64,000 nt of DNA from Blasia pusilla (GCA_050084515.1 CM114275.1:11904001-11968000); one strand, 5' to 3'. Numbered from the stretch's first letter, positions 10,205 to 22,689 are shown. A program made the numbers and translations. Notes: generated by a model not told the origin, from the sequence alone.

Positions 10205-10970
10205 TGAGTCGTGCGCATATACATCACTACACAATATACATCGCTATCACCAAACATACACACAAACATACACGATCCCATGCTAACTCATGGAATATAC
10301 ACAATGAGACAAGAAGTACCAAAATATCTCCAATAAATCAATCAAATCTCACATTAATATCTCACACCAAACTCTCCATAGTGTGCACACTCTCTCATGT
10401 CAAACCAAACCCACTCTCCTAATGAGAGGCTTGGGTTACACACACAAGGCAAGGAGGACCATAACTCGGCCGCCTTTATACCAAGAGGTTCAACAAAAAG
10501 ATATAAGCTCTCAAGCTCTCTCTGTTGGAAGTATACCCCCTTCCCTCTCCCAAGCCCTCTCCATTGTAACCTATGCTTGCACGTCACCTGCTTGGCTCTT
10601 GACCTGCTGTAGCGGATCAAGGGCCACTTTCCAAAGTGGAAAGTCAACTATACCATAAACAATAACTTACCCAAAATAGTAAGTTCCTCAATATGGCTCC
10701 AAATGAGCCGAAACGAAGGGAAAACCTACTCTCTCATGTTACTCTAGCCTCAGCAGGTCATCCGCAACCTCTTGAGGCTGTCCTCCAGTGTCTCTGAAGG
10801 CTCGTTACCAGATCTCGCCAATCTATCCTAAAAGACGTGATAGTTGTCGTGCGCATACCATCACTACACAACATACATCGTTGTCACCGAACACACACAC
10901 AAACATACATGATCCCATGCGAACTCATGAAATATACACAACAAGATGAGAAGTACCAAAATATCTCCAA
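10205..10970 (-). repeat. Gypsy LTR region between the PHD end of one copy and the gag start of the next
   Basis: On the minus strand the region starts right after a polypurine tract with TTGGAGATATTTTGG and ends near ATGCGCACGAC before a gag leader. The first about 130 bp (10,843-10,970) are repeated with small changes at 10,205-10,335, so the LTR has near-identical ends or two overlapping LTR pieces. The middle part (10,390-10,700) recurs at 26,366-26,660. The layout PHD, PPT, LTR, gag fits head-to-tail copies sharing one LTR. Exact LTR ends are uncertain. Confidence 0.55.
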
Positions 10971-10982
10971 TCGCCCCCCTAG
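10971..10982 (-). promoter_or_regulatory. Polypurine tract (plus-strand primer) of the gypsy copy
   Basis: The minus strand reads CTAGGGGGGCGA immediately before the LTR start. The same tract occurs before the LTR starts at 63,194-63,204 (minus) and 53,490-53,499 (plus), which fits the priming site for second-strand synthesis. Confidence 0.65.
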
Positions 10983-11146
10983 TTGGTGATTAGGTCCCTC
11001 TAACTCCAGATAGCCATGTATCCCTACCTATCATGATATACATCTCTTGGACGCTAAGAGCAAAAAGGTCGGGTGCTCATGTGGCCCCATCATTAGTCGC
11101 CTTCTTATCATCCATATCACGGACACAAGTCAGAATCTAGAACTAC

Positions 11147-11392
11147 CTACTCTATGTACATGGGGCACATCCATCGTCTCCGAGGAACCCTAGTGAGAGG
11201 TGACATCAGACATGCCCTATGCCACCCTCTCGAACATCCATCACACACTAGCATAGTGGATGCACCACGAGCGGAACTACTCAACATACATCGCAAGCAT
11301 GTAGGAACTATTGCTAAGCTCTGATCAACTATACCGTCAATGTTAGGAAGGTGACATGGCGCACACTTACGCACATGGTCCTTCCACACCAT
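11147..11392 (-). pseudogene. PHD finger at the 3' end of gypsy pol (copy at 11 kb)
   Basis: Minus-strand protein with MVWKDHVRKCAPCHLP followed by a PHD-like zinc finger. An RCML start is followed by LVCDGCSRGWHRACL, with the canonical C-D-x-C-x4-W-H-x2-C core, and RRRWMCPM near the end. The second Cys of the first pair and the last Cys are lost here (Ser and Tyr), but the copies at 53.2 and 63.4 kb keep them. PHD fingers read histone H3 tails in known proteins. The segment is the continuation of the integrase tail at 13,481-13,596; the two parts are separated by a TIR transposon. Confidence 0.75.
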
Positions 11393-13480
11393 CTCGGGGG
11401 TCTCACTTCCACAAATATGCCTCATCACGTGCGACAAAGTAAGGGGTTTTTTAATTGTGTCGCTTGGAAGACTTATTAAGTTTTGTGGAAGAACAATAGG
11501 GTTCAATTTATTCCATGGCGCTCTTAAAAGAACAATAGGGTCTTCATATTAGTTGCCCTTCCATGGAAAACGTTCACATAGGATAGGGTTAATACTCACA
11601 AAATATATATAATATATATATTTTGCATAAAACTTATTTATGTTTATTTCAAATTTAATTTCATATAATAATTTTCCTCCGGAGGTAGGAAATTCTTTGA
11701 TTTTTTGCAGGGAAATTTAGAGGGAAAAAGATAGTTTAAAAAAATGGTTTTCCCCCCTAACCATTTTCTCACTATTTCCCGAGTAGACTTGAACCGGGTT
11801 TGGGTTTAGGGGAAAACCTTCCAAGGAAAGACGAACAACCGCCACTCGAAAGAGAAGCTTGCAAGCAAGTTGTAGGCGGGTTGTAGGAAGGTTTGATCGT
11901 TGATGGACTGTGTTTCTCTGGAATTGTTCGTGTATGTCTATCATTCCCGCTTATTGTTGAATCTGGTTCAACATTGTTCGGCATTGGTTGGCTTATTGTT
12001 ATCCACCCTCTTGTTTTCAGGCTGATTCAGGTAAGCATGTGACCTCTCTCTCTTTTGATTCAAATTTGGTCGTGGGGGGAAATCAGATTTGCAACCCAAT
12101 GCGCCCAACAAAATCTTCCTCTCCTTGCCATCTCTCTACTGCAGTCCTATGCTTCTCCATGGAGCCACCATGCGCCTGCCTCTTGTAATGCTACCATGCG
12201 CCAACCTCAGACAAGCACTCAATTGCAATATTCAGTTGCGCATGTAGTTTTCCCACACGAAATATGTGGTTGAAATTTGAAACCAATGTTATCTCTTGTG
12301 GACATTTGTGTATAGAGTGATCAGCCAATCAGATTTTGTTGCTTGTTGCCAATCATATTTTAATCTTTGAGCTCTCCAGAAACAATTGAAAATTCGCAAC
12401 TCTCTGTGAGTGTGGTTGTCAAGAAAAAATGACTACTGTGGTGATTCCCCATGCAATAGTGCTTACTTTAACTTATGAGGGCAAGATTATCTATAAATCC
12501 ATCCTTATAAATAAGTTGTCTTGCAATCCTTTCATGTAAAAGGATAGACTAACTCGAATAGCCCAAAAGATATATTACACTATTGGGCCAGTATTGGCAA
12601 GGGAAAGGAGCGTGATCCTAATTGCCCAACTTGTTCGGTTGATGTTGGTAGTGATATCACAGTGTTTTTAGAATCTATAGCAGACGTTGGCCCTTCCACA
12701 AGATCAACAAAGTAAAAAAAAAAAAAGGGAGAACTCGTAGTGGAGGCAAGAGTTACAAAAAAGGAATATTGGTTGGGACGTATTGTGTTTATGATTCAAA
12801 AGAATGGTACACATTGGTCAAGACATCATAGGACCTCGGACTTCATGGACATGCTTGTACCTCCTCTTGGACATAAGGGAAGCATTTTTCGTGTCGTGTG
12901 TAATTGGTAGAAGTCTTACGGCCATGGTAACAACAAAACCTTATTCACTTATGATGCAATAGATGTGTAGTGGATTGATATTGAAGTGGTGATTTCTAAT
13001 GTGAACTTAACAATGAAATTAGGGGTACAAGATAGAATATATATACTTGATTCAGTTGACTTACATGCTTTGACTACATACATTCAGAGTGTGAGTTGAT
13101 CTTGGTGAGTTTTTTTTATGTTTGAGCATGTTTGATTCAATAATTTTGTGGATTGTGCTTACAGTGTACTTGACACTATTGAATTGTGAGTAGGTTAGTT
13201 GGGGAGGGGGGAGTTGGCTAGGGGGATGACATATTGGCTAATTGAGCTTCTTTCTCAATTAGGGGTTGAATCCCCCATTTGTTATTTTTCTTTTCTTTCA
13301 AGGCCTTATTTATTTCAAGTGATTGCTTTACTTAAAGAATTTTAGGGGTACCAAAAATGAAAAATGATTCCTTTAAAGTACATAAGGGTGAGAAAAAAAA
13401 ATTTCACTTATCAATTAGGGGGTCTAGACCCTAAAACGCTGTAAGTGATGTAAAGCCTTTCATATAGTGATCCCCCCAAG
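11393..13480. mobile_element. TIR DNA transposon, copy A (2.1 kb), inside gypsy PHD region
   Basis: The element is bounded by CTCGGGGGTCTCACTTCC at the left and TCCCCCCAAG at the right, which are inverted (CTYGGGGG). It is flanked by a perfect 8-bp direct repeat, CACACCAT (11,385-11,392 and 13,481-13,488). Removing the element and one repeat rejoins the gypsy integrase tail to its PHD finger. Terminal and internal parts match, in inverted orientation, 57,018-58,778. A decayed plus-strand ORF homologue lies at about 12,640-13,100. An 8-bp duplication fits hAT or some other superfamilies; the coding relic is too poor to decide. Confidence 0.85.
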
Positions 13481-13484
13481 CACA

Positions 13485-14770
13485 CCATACCATCACGTCC
13501 CTCCAATGAGAGAACACCAGATGGAAAAATCTCACGCACTCTCAAGATAGTGCGCCATGCAATCACATCCAATGTCGTGGATGTCGTCTGCTGCAAGTAG
13601 ACATAGTCTCCTTGATGAAACCTCCGGATAGTAGGTCAATAACCACCTCCCCGAACTGTCGCATACCTCAACGTATCTCGATGTTGCGCAATCGCCAAGT
13701 TCTCAAACGCCATGGGCATCACTCTCTGAAAGAACTCAGCCCTCTAAGAACATGCTTGCATTTATATATCACGGTCATCAAAGTTCAACATCTCACCAAT
13801 GGTCGCAGGTAAATTTGGCTCTTGGCCATAAAGTAGCAAGTACGGTGAGAAAGACGCTAAGGATGCTTGCCTGCTGAATCTGTATTCCATCGCCAACCAC
13901 CGCAACTGAAGGTCCCAATCTCCTAGGTGACCTTTCTACAAGCCATACTTGCATAATCCTCTCCTCACCATCAGCACAACCCTCTCCGCTAGTCCATCCG
14001 CCTCAAGATGATCTTGTGAAGTGGTGCGATGGTCGATCAGCGCCCGATCACACAAGGCTTGAAATTCCCTGCAAAACTTTGTACACTGGTCTATCAACAC
14101 CTCAGTTGGTGCCCCGTAATGACTCAACACTCAATCTAGGAAGGCATACGCTACTCCCTCACTCACTTTGTCAAGAAATGCAACCAAATCTATCCACTTC
14201 GAGAAATGCTCGACCATCACCAACAGATAACAACTATGGCGCTCCATCAAAGGTAAAGGTCTGGAAAAATCCAAACTCCATCTATAACCTAAAACCATGA
14301 TTGAAAGTGGATGCAATTGTGGAGTCGGAGCATTGAATGATGCTTGGACTCGATCACACACCATGCATCTAGCAACAAATTGTTAAACTTTAGTCTATAT
14401 GCCTCGCCACCAATACAATATCTGGAGCAAGTTGTACGTCCGCTTCACTCCAAAATGACCCAAATCCTCATGGGCATGACGCACCAAACGTGCTCTCTAT
14501 GAAGGATGAGGCACTACACGTACTCTACCATCCTCCCAAACTCAGAACATATGTGTCCCCTCCCACCGGAACCATCTGGCTCGCTCTAGGATCCGATCCC
14601 GCTCTCTAGCATCCACTATGCTCACAACGTTGCCAATATGCAAGTACTCCAAGACTACTCCATCGTTGTGAATGTCTTGGCCACTTCTCATCTCCCCACT
14701 GGCCTTTGGATCTAAGGACTATCCATCAGACCTCGCCATCAAAGTCTCAACACTATGGCTCTCCATAGCT
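13485..14770 (-). pseudogene. Ty3/gypsy integrase and C-terminal domain, second copy
   Basis: Minus-strand segments show the integrase core (YRWSLDFSRPLP about 14,280; LIDQCTKFCREFQ about 14,090, with the expected D kept; HLEADGLAERV about 14,000) and the C-terminal part 13,596-13,485. That part reads QQTTSTTLDVIAWRT then REIFPSGVLSLEGRDGMV, a small barrel-like domain just before the PHD finger. The reading is broken by stops. The 3' neighbour is the TIR transposon inserted after the GMV codons. Confidence 0.82.
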
Positions 14771-15930
14771 AACAAGCCTAAATAGGCTAAAGCGTGTCAT
14801 CTTGGCACCAACTCCTCATCACTCTCTCCATGCCAACGAGCTCCAGTTGCATCTTCATGACTCGGGCATGGGTTACTACTCAAACCATCCGTATCTTGGT
14901 TGAGCATCCCAGGTCTATGCGCCACCTAGAAATCATACTCCTGCAACAAGAGAGCCCACCTTGCAAGCTTCCCTATAAGCTTGTCGGACTCCATCAACCA
15001 CGTAAGTGGCTGTTGATGAGTAATAATGGAAAAGGGATTGCCGAATAAATAACATCTGAAATGCGCAATAGCCCACACTATAGCCAAGCACTCACCCTTA
15101 TACGAGCTATACTTTGCCTCTGCAGTGTTGTTTGAGCGACTAGCATAAGCCACCATGAACTCTCTACCCTCATCGTCATGTTGGGTAAGCACGGCTCCAA
15201 GTCCCAACATGCTCCAATCAGTATGCATATAGAAAGGATGCCCCCTAATCGGTCTTCTCAATATGGGCACGGATGACAATTTTTCCTTGAGTAGCTGAAA
15301 TGCTCTCTCTAGCTCATCCCCAATTCCACTCGTGATCCACCTTGGTCAACAAAGTAAGTGGCTTCGCAATCGAACTGAAACCCTTAACATACCGTCGATA
15401 GAAGTTTGCAAATCCCATGAATGCACAAATTTGACTCACATCTGTAGGGCATGGAATGCAAGAAATAACCTCTACCTTTATCTGCTGCACACCAAGGCCA
15501 CTTGGATATATGGTATGACCAGGTACTCAATCCGGTCGTAGAAGAACTTGCACTTGCCTAGATGTAGCTTGAGCCCATGTAACAACAATCTTCAAAACAC
15601 CTCCTCCAGATGTTGCTCATGCTCCTCAACCATGATGCTAAAGACTACGATGTCATCAATATAACACCTAGCAAAATCCGGACCTGCCAAGATCCTATCC
15701 AGGATCCACTGAAACTCAGTCGGGGTATTATTTAACCCATATGGTAAGAATCGCCATTGGTATAAACAATCCTTCTCATGAGGATTGATGCCCTAAAATA
15801 CCGTCGTCTACCTGTCCTCCAATCTGATAGGAAGTTGGTGGTATCCGGCTCGAAGATCTAATAAACTGAAGACCTTTGCATGCCCAATAGCATCAAAGAT
15901 CTCCTTAGGGATGGGCATGGAAAACCTATC
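14771..15930 (-). pseudogene. Ty3/gypsy RT (3' part) and RNase H, second copy
   Basis: Minus-strand 15,279-14,926 is RNase H/connection (YMHTDWSMLGLGAVLTQHD, AYASRSNNTAEAKYSSY, WLMESDKLIGKLARWALL). Above it, 15,280-15,925 is the degraded RT palm, homologous to 3,450-4,100 of the first copy. Homology ends abruptly at about 15,925 in the RT, so the 5' part (gag to RT fingers) is missing or displaced. Confidence 0.8.
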
Positions 15931-17590
15931 AAACGAGTTTTCTTATGGGTTTTGTCCCAAAATACGTTTGGAAAGGGAGAAGAGGGTGAAGGCATGTTTG
16001 AATTTAGCCTCCACCAATCCCAAACTTCCACCTATAGCCGCAAGATGCGAGTTCGCGGGACGCGGGCGAGACGCAGGTTTGGCGGGTTAGTCATAGGCGT
16101 ACACATGGCAATGCCCAATTCACTGGATGGACAGCGGGCTACGACACGGGCTCACAATTGGCCCTAGCCCACGCTCAGGTTGGGCGCGGGCCCTTAAACC
16201 CGCGAGTGAGCTAGGCCGAGCGACCCGCGCGCGGGCTTCTATGGGCTAGGATTAGGCAGGGGCGGGCTTTGGTAGGTTGGATGTTGGATGGGCACGGGCC
16301 TATGAGCATGCATGCAAGTTAGAGCAGGCTAGTCACAGGCTTCCAAGAGCGGGTCTTTTGCGGGCCCGATGTGATCGACGCAACGAATGGGGACAATCCA
16401 ACGAGGGCTATAAATCAGATGTTAAAAATGAGCGCCAAATAAGATGCAGATTGACCAAGCAAGGATGCAATGCTCAGGTGCCGTGGGCTAGTGGAGCCCG
16501 CATCCAGGCCCGCACAAACATGTTCGTGCTCGGGACGGACATAAGTTTGCAGACACGAACATGTCCGAAAACACGAACTTTATCCGCATGCAATCTTGGT
16601 AATGTCTATTAGGGGTCCCAATCAAGTAAAGTAGATAGTGTGGTGAAGAGTTTTTAGTTGACACTTGGAAGTTACACACCAACATATTGTTTGGTCAGTA
16701 CTCACACTATATGAGAGTGTCTCCCTCCTCTCTGATGATACCCTCTTTACTTGCTCCTCTCTCTACACCCATCCCAATCTCAAGCACTGTCCAACCAAGG
16801 CGCGGGATCTATGATAGCCACTACTTAATGAGTACAATCTCTCTTTATACCAATCCTAGAATCAAACACTATCCAACCAAGGCACGTGGTCTTTGGTCGC
16901 ATGGCTACAAACAGGCATTACTTAATGAGTACACTCTCTCTTTGTGTGCACCTTGACAATGGGAATGAAACCTCTAGTCACTACTTTTCCTCCATAGCAA
17001 AATTCATAACACACATAGTTGATATTGGTAAAAGCAGGTAATACCATAGTTGTTCAACGCATTGAGCAGCCTAGGTTCACTGCCCAAAGTTGTTGCACTA
17101 GTAAGTAATGTGTATTGGGGATCCCAATCAGGTGAAGTAATGGAGTTTTAAAGAGCTTCCTGGTTGACACTTTGAAGCTCCACACCAATGCTTGATATAA
17201 TCAACACTCACTCCATATGAGAGTGTCTCCCTCCACAAATACAATACCTTCTTCTTAGGTAAAACCAAACCAAAGCTCTCCCTGCCCAAGTAGGTATCCC
17301 CAACCGGCCTGTAGCTGTGCTAAGTAACCTAAAATGTTGTCACCTTCATACCTCATGTCTGCCAAAGGGCTAATGTTATTAAGCATCTCACATAGTGTTA
17401 TGTACAAGAGAATGAAAAATGTGATCTTTTGATTAGGTAGTGTATAGTTCGTTCCCCACGAAGATCACAATTTTCTGAAAATAATGGTAAATGGTAAAGA
17501 GATCAAGCCCGTGGGACCAAAAGGGTCAAAAGGCTAAAAAACACATTACAAGTAATACACTGACTTAGGGAAAGACCCTAAAGGCCTTCT
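15931..17590. repeat. Unresolved repeat block with GC-rich and duplicated parts
   Basis: 15,945-16,090 matches 62,190-62,320 (shared stretch around GGAGAAGAGGGTG and CAGCCTCCACCA), so this is a dispersed repeat. 16,050-16,400 is unusually GC-rich with many GCGGGC words. 16,605-16,735 is a diverged copy of 17,110-17,235 (both contain TATGAGAGTGTCTCCCTCC). 16,790-16,960 holds an internal duplication (CAACCAAGGCRCG...ACTTAATGAGTACA). No credible gene. Confidence 0.5.
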
Positions 17591-17591
17591 C

Positions 17592-18266
17592 CTAGCCAAT
17601 GCCTAGAGCACTTGAGCGATGAATAATGATATCCCTAATATAACAACCTAAATCATAAGGCACTAGCAGTAGTAAAGAATATAAATTCCCCACATCTATT
17701 TTATGAGCTAGTCTAATCGCTTCATACCTTGGACATGTAACAAACACATGCTCTTCATTCTCAATAATTTCGTTGTCACATAACCCACATATTCGTTCAC
17801 TTCTATTAATATTGGGCCATTGTTCTTCCTCAATTCCTAGTCTATGAGACCCAGTCCTATGTGGTGCGATAATATTACGTAAGAAAGTGGAGATCCCCAC
17901 AAGTATGTATCCTTGTTCACAATATACAAGCATAGGATTAACATGAAGTTGATAGTACTCCATTTTTGTGCCCGGGCTGCTCTACATAATGTTGAGAAAT
18001 TGCTTCTGTAGATGCTCGCGGAGTTCCATCAGTTTCAAGTCCTTATCTTGTTCGGCCACATTCCAATTTGGAGGCCAAGTCACCATAACTGTAATCCACC
18101 CTATGGAACGTGTGGCTTGCAAAGCTTGATGAGAGTGGTAAGAAATATCAAGAGATCTTACCCTTGCGATATAAGTGATGGTCAAGTAAAGACCTTCAGC
18201 CTCTAGAGAAAGACCAACTGCTTCCGCTAAATTTCTCCTCATAATCGATGTCATAATCTTGCGCAT
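17592..18266 (-). pseudogene. LINE ORF2 C-terminal fragment
   Basis: Minus-strand segments 18,266-17,982 and 17,963-17,592 read like the end of a non-LTR retrotransposon ORF2. There is an internal stretch with WPPNWN, then a basic RTGSHRLGIE motif, and the Cys-rich end ICGLCDNEIIENEEHVFVTCPRYE (C-x2-C...H...C) common after the RT in plant and algal LINEs. It resembles the end of the LINE at 25.9-26.1 kb in layout but is too different to be the same family. Truncated at the 5' side. Confidence 0.6.
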
Positions 18267-18289
18267 AGCCCTTGGCTATCAATATGACT

Positions 18290-21184
18290 ATGTATTTTTT
18301 AATTTTACCATCTTGATTACGCTTGACTTTGTAAATCCATTTGCAACCAATAGCTTCCTATATTCAAGCAATCCGAAGTCTATTGATATCTTAATGCAAC
18401 AAGCTCTTCCTCCATAGCTTCAATCCATTCGACGTTACTTGCATCTTCTTCAAAATTAATCTATTCCTATTCTTGAAGGATAGTCATCATATATACATGA
18501 TGTGTTGCAAGGAATCCTTCGTTTATAAATCTATGAATAGGAAGTGTGACTCAACTTGATCTACAAAATTTTATTCACAGATGGATGTCTGTGTCATCTT
18601 ACTTGAGCTCTAACTAGTATGAGTAGATTGAATACGTACTCTTCCTAACCATGGATTGAAAGATTTCATTGAAGAATCTATGACCTCTCCTAATTTTGCA
18701 CTAGCACTTGGAGAATTTGTAGGCAATATCTGTTGGTTTATAGTCATATTCTCCCCTTCCATAGACAAGTTTAGAGGTGGAATAGGCTAACATTGAGCAT
18801 ACCATGACTGTAGATCATAAGAACAAAAACATCACGACTAATACTAAACTGCATAGAGGATGGAATGTAATACGTATACCCGTTGGTTCCATCAACGTAG
18901 CCAATGAAGATACATTTTTCAGATTTGGGATATAATTTTTGACGTGTTTCAGAAGGAACATGAGCATAACAAATACAGCCAAATATTTTCAAGAAAGAAA
19001 ATTCAGATTTACTTCCTATGAAGGATTCGAATGGAGGCTTATTATGAACTTTTGTTGTTGGAGTTCGGTTGATTAAGAAGACTACGCATGCTACAAGCTT
19101 AGCCCAATACACCTTAGACATGTTCTTCTCATTCATCATAGTACGTGTCGCCTCCTCAATAATATGTTGATTCTTTCTCTCAGCCATTCCATTCTATTTT
19201 GGAGTGTCATGGCAAGTTACTTATCATTGGATGCCTTTCTGATATAAGTATTCATCAAATTCTGTTGAAAGGTACTCTCCTCCTCCATCACAACGCAATT
19301 TGAGAATGTGTTCTAATCTACTTCTCTACTATAATTCTCAATTTTTGGAACACTAAGAATACCTTTGATTTAGCTTTCAAAAAGTATATCCATATATACC
19401 TAGAGAGGTTATCGTTAAATGAAATAAAGTACTGGAAACTACCAAGGCTATGTTGTGATATTGTCTACACATCAATGTGAATTAACTCGAGTATCTTCAA
19501 TGCTCTTCTACCTTGCTTTGGAAATGGAAATCTAGCTTATTTTCCAAATTGGAAAGCAAGACACACCTCTAACATAGTAGGACTCGATAGGTTAGGAAGT
19601 CCTATTACTAGATTAGATGATAAAAGAGTTTGTAATCTTTGAAGATTCATATGTCAATTCTCTTATGCCACACATTTAGATCTGTGACTTTTTGGCCAAT
19701 TTGGCCATACATTCTTGTTTGAATCTCTCGCATAGAAACATCTAATTTGAACATTCTGCTATCATAGTATGATCATCCATTATTTCAATGAAATAACCAT
19801 CTCTGATAAACTTCACTTAATAACGCTCTTCTACTATTTGTCCTACAGAGATGAAATTTCTTGCAATGGTAGGAACATAGAGAAAATTTCCAAGAGCACA
19901 AACATTATCTAATGCTATTGAAATTTTATCAGTATACATGATATGATGTTGAGTATCACCTCCTCTGAGCACTATTGCAAGATCTTTCATCGGCTCCATA
20001 CTACTAAATCATTTAGCTTGTGAGATCATGTCACTTGATGCTCCAAAGTCAATGTACGAATCTCTTGTCGAGTCTTTCTTGAATATTGCTCCCATATGTT
20101 GAGTCATAACCAATAGGTGCTCAATTTGCAAATTTTGTTATCCTTGATACTGCCCTTGGTATTTTTGCTCCACACAGTTTTGTTATTGTAAGACTCCCAT
20201 TCTCATATCTACTTTCTTCTTGAAGCAAAACATTGCATAGTGACACTTTATTCCACAGTAATTGCAAGATCCAAGACCCTCTATTGTTGATCTCTATCCC
20301 TACGATTTCCATCATCACCACCTTAATACTCCAAATATAGTCATTGATGATTTGGGACCTTTCCTTACTTTGTTCAATTGTTGTTTCAATTGAAGTTTTC
20401 TGACCTTTAAAGATGTATGGAACAATTTTTCAAATGCATCCTAGGCCACCTCCGAAATATCAACATCTTGAATGTGACCAATCATTGGAAAACTTATCGT
20501 TATTGAAATGTAGTGGATTACTTGCCTTCCGCGTTTATTCCAAGTGCGAACATTCAAGTTTGTTGAGTCATCTTTTCGTTTGACCTCATCACCTATAACA
20601 AGGTTCCTATAGTTCTTGACCCATAAGAAATTATTTCATGTGAAACTTCCAAACATTATAATTATGCTTATCTAGCTTCTAGCTTGTGATTGCTATTGAG
20701 GAATATTCCATGAAGAATAATTTCATGCTCTTCATTGCGCCAATTAAAGCATAGACCACTCCTACATAGAAATTGACCTGAAATTTTCCAAAATAGACAA
20801 ACTGCATGGAAGAACTTGTCAAAATTCCATAGATTTCCTTCACTAATTACACTTTCCTACACTGAAATTGCTATTCTAGTAGCTCATAATGTCATAATTA
20901 GATAATTTTGGATATGTAGGAAAGCTCTCAACAAGCTCTACAAGACAGTTCGAACTAGATTTTGGTATCATTCTAACAGATGCGGAAAGCCATTTCCTAA
21001 ACGAGGAAAGCCCTAAAAATACCTCCAAAGTTTTGTCATTTTCATAACTCCACTTGAAATCTTCCGACATTGAGCTCTGATTGAAATTTCCTTCTCCCAT
21101 ACTAGAAATTTTCCTTCTCTTCCCTCTCTTATCTCCTTAAACACCAAGAATTTCAATTAATGTTCTTGTATCGCTTTGATACCA
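18290..21184 (-). pseudogene. Ty1/copia gag-pol 5' part, truncated in RT
   Basis: Minus-strand parts in copia order. A gag zinc knuckle (CNYCGIKCHYAMFC, C-x2-C-x4-H-x4-C, about 20,225-20,270) is followed by a GAG_pre-integrase region (ALGNFLYVPTIARNFISVGQ minus its last residue, 19,817-19,999). The integrase end is 18,771-19,187 (MAERKNQHIIEEATRTMM, FGCICYAHVPSETRQKLYPK, KCIFIGY). The N-terminal RT segment with EWIEAMEEELVALRYQ lies at about 18,390-18,430. The element stops at about 18,290; most of RT, RNase H and the 3' LTR are absent. Many stops and frameshifts. Confidence 0.75.
21173..21184 (-). promoter_or_regulatory. Primer-binding site of the copia element (initiator Met tRNA type)
   Basis: The minus strand reads TGGTATCAAAGC directly after the LTR end TCTACA. 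It is one base off TGGTATCAGAGC, the usual primer-binding site complementary to the 3' end of plant initiator methionine tRNA. This fixes the LTR boundary. Confidence 0.75.
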
Positions 21185-21466
21185 TGTAGAAAACTGCTAA
21201 ACAAGCATAACTAATAGGATACAACTCTCACACTCACACATCACCATGAAGAAAAAATTTGCAATGAGAGAATCCGTAGAGGCTAATTCCCTTCTAAATT
21301 ATATAGGGTATGTACAAGAAATCCTAATCTTAATCCTAACCATAGTCTCAAGTTTAGCTAACTGTGAAGTTTGTGATTAACTAACTCTAGTTAAGATAAT
21401 TATGTTTAACTAGCTAACCAAGATTAAGCTTTCTTACTTCGTGTGATTATCAAATATAGCAATTCA
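21185..21466 (-). repeat. 5' LTR of the copia element (about 282 bp)
   Basis: On the minus strand it begins TGAATTGCTATATTTG and ends TCTACA, next to the primer-binding site, giving TG...CA termini. No matching 3' LTR is present in the window, in keeping with truncation of the element in RT. Confidence 0.65.
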
Positions 21467-21499
21467 GGTGTCCGATGAGCTTGTGTATTACTCAGTCTT

Positions 21500-22401
21500 T
21501 AATAACACATGCTCATAATAACCTCCTTGAACTCGTCGTGCCATATGCCTCTCTCAAAATCCACGTTGTTGCATTGGTGGTGCAAGAAATCATGACTGCT
21601 CTCGCGCGTGACTTATGGCTGCTACACTTTCCTCAACCATGTTGCGCTCAATGCACTCCGTCATCTCAAACACATCCCTCGACGTAGGTGAGATGCATAT
21701 TAGAAGTGCCACATCCCTCACCCGTCTCCGTAGGTCTCGTTCCAGCATCCCATATCATACTTGAATAACATGGGCCTCTGTGCCACATCCCTCATCCGTC
21801 TCCACACGTCTCGTTCCAGCATCCCATATCATACCTAAATAACATGGGCCTCTATCACCCCTTGAGTGATACTAATCAAACGCCATAGACAAGTAAATGC
21901 CTAATACAAACTCTCCGTTGTGTGTCTATGGAAGTCATGGATGCTCCGAATATTCTCAGTTCGTACCTCCTAGTAGTTCCTCCGCAACTCCGCAAAGATC
22001 TCAATCACGGGGTTGAACCTAGGGCGAACCCACGAGGGATAATGCAAATGCCCTAGTACGACTCAACCCTCCCTAAATCTCATTAGTGGAAAACGAAATA
22101 GTTTGTCCTAGCTCCTCCTCCTCATTTGGAAATGGCTTAGTCCATGATACCTAATGCGGGTCATAGTAGAGCCTTCATGCCTCAATCTCAAGTGCGTACC
22201 TCTAGGAAAACTCATGGTTATCATCCATCATAACCATGAGTGTTGAAACATTCTATTCCATGTTGTGAACAGGTTGAACTCTCTAGAGTTCCTAGCCCTC
22301 TACGAATCGCACAAACTCCTAAACTCTACAATGAAGTTGTGTAACTCTATGATGCCCAAGGCTCCCAAAAATCTAAGCGGTCCTCTATCTCGATCGTCCA
22401 T
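21500..22401 (-). pseudogene. Ty3/gypsy gag N-terminal part, third copy
   Basis: The reading starts at the ATG at 22,401 (MDDRDRGPLRFLGALGIIEL) and continues leftwards through the retrotransposon gag domain (VRPRFNPVIEIFAELR about 22,000; IRSIHDFHRH about 21,940). It reaches CIERNMVEESVAA at about 21,640. It keeps the uninterrupted joint SRD-VFEMTE (about 21,690), needed to interpret the two recombinant joints at 1,776 and 53,034. Contains a 75-bp tandem duplication at about 21,710-21,860 (GTCTCGTTCCAGCATCCCAT in each). Many stops. Confidence 0.7.
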
Positions 22402-22647
<246 letters not shown>

Positions 22648-22689
22648 GAGCGAAAAATCGGATTCAAACCAAGGAATTAGCAATTCTAC

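Noticed and set aside
17210-17590. Possible RNA gene or promoter in the spacer
   Set aside because: No tRNA-like fold, box elements or conserved motif could be found by eye.
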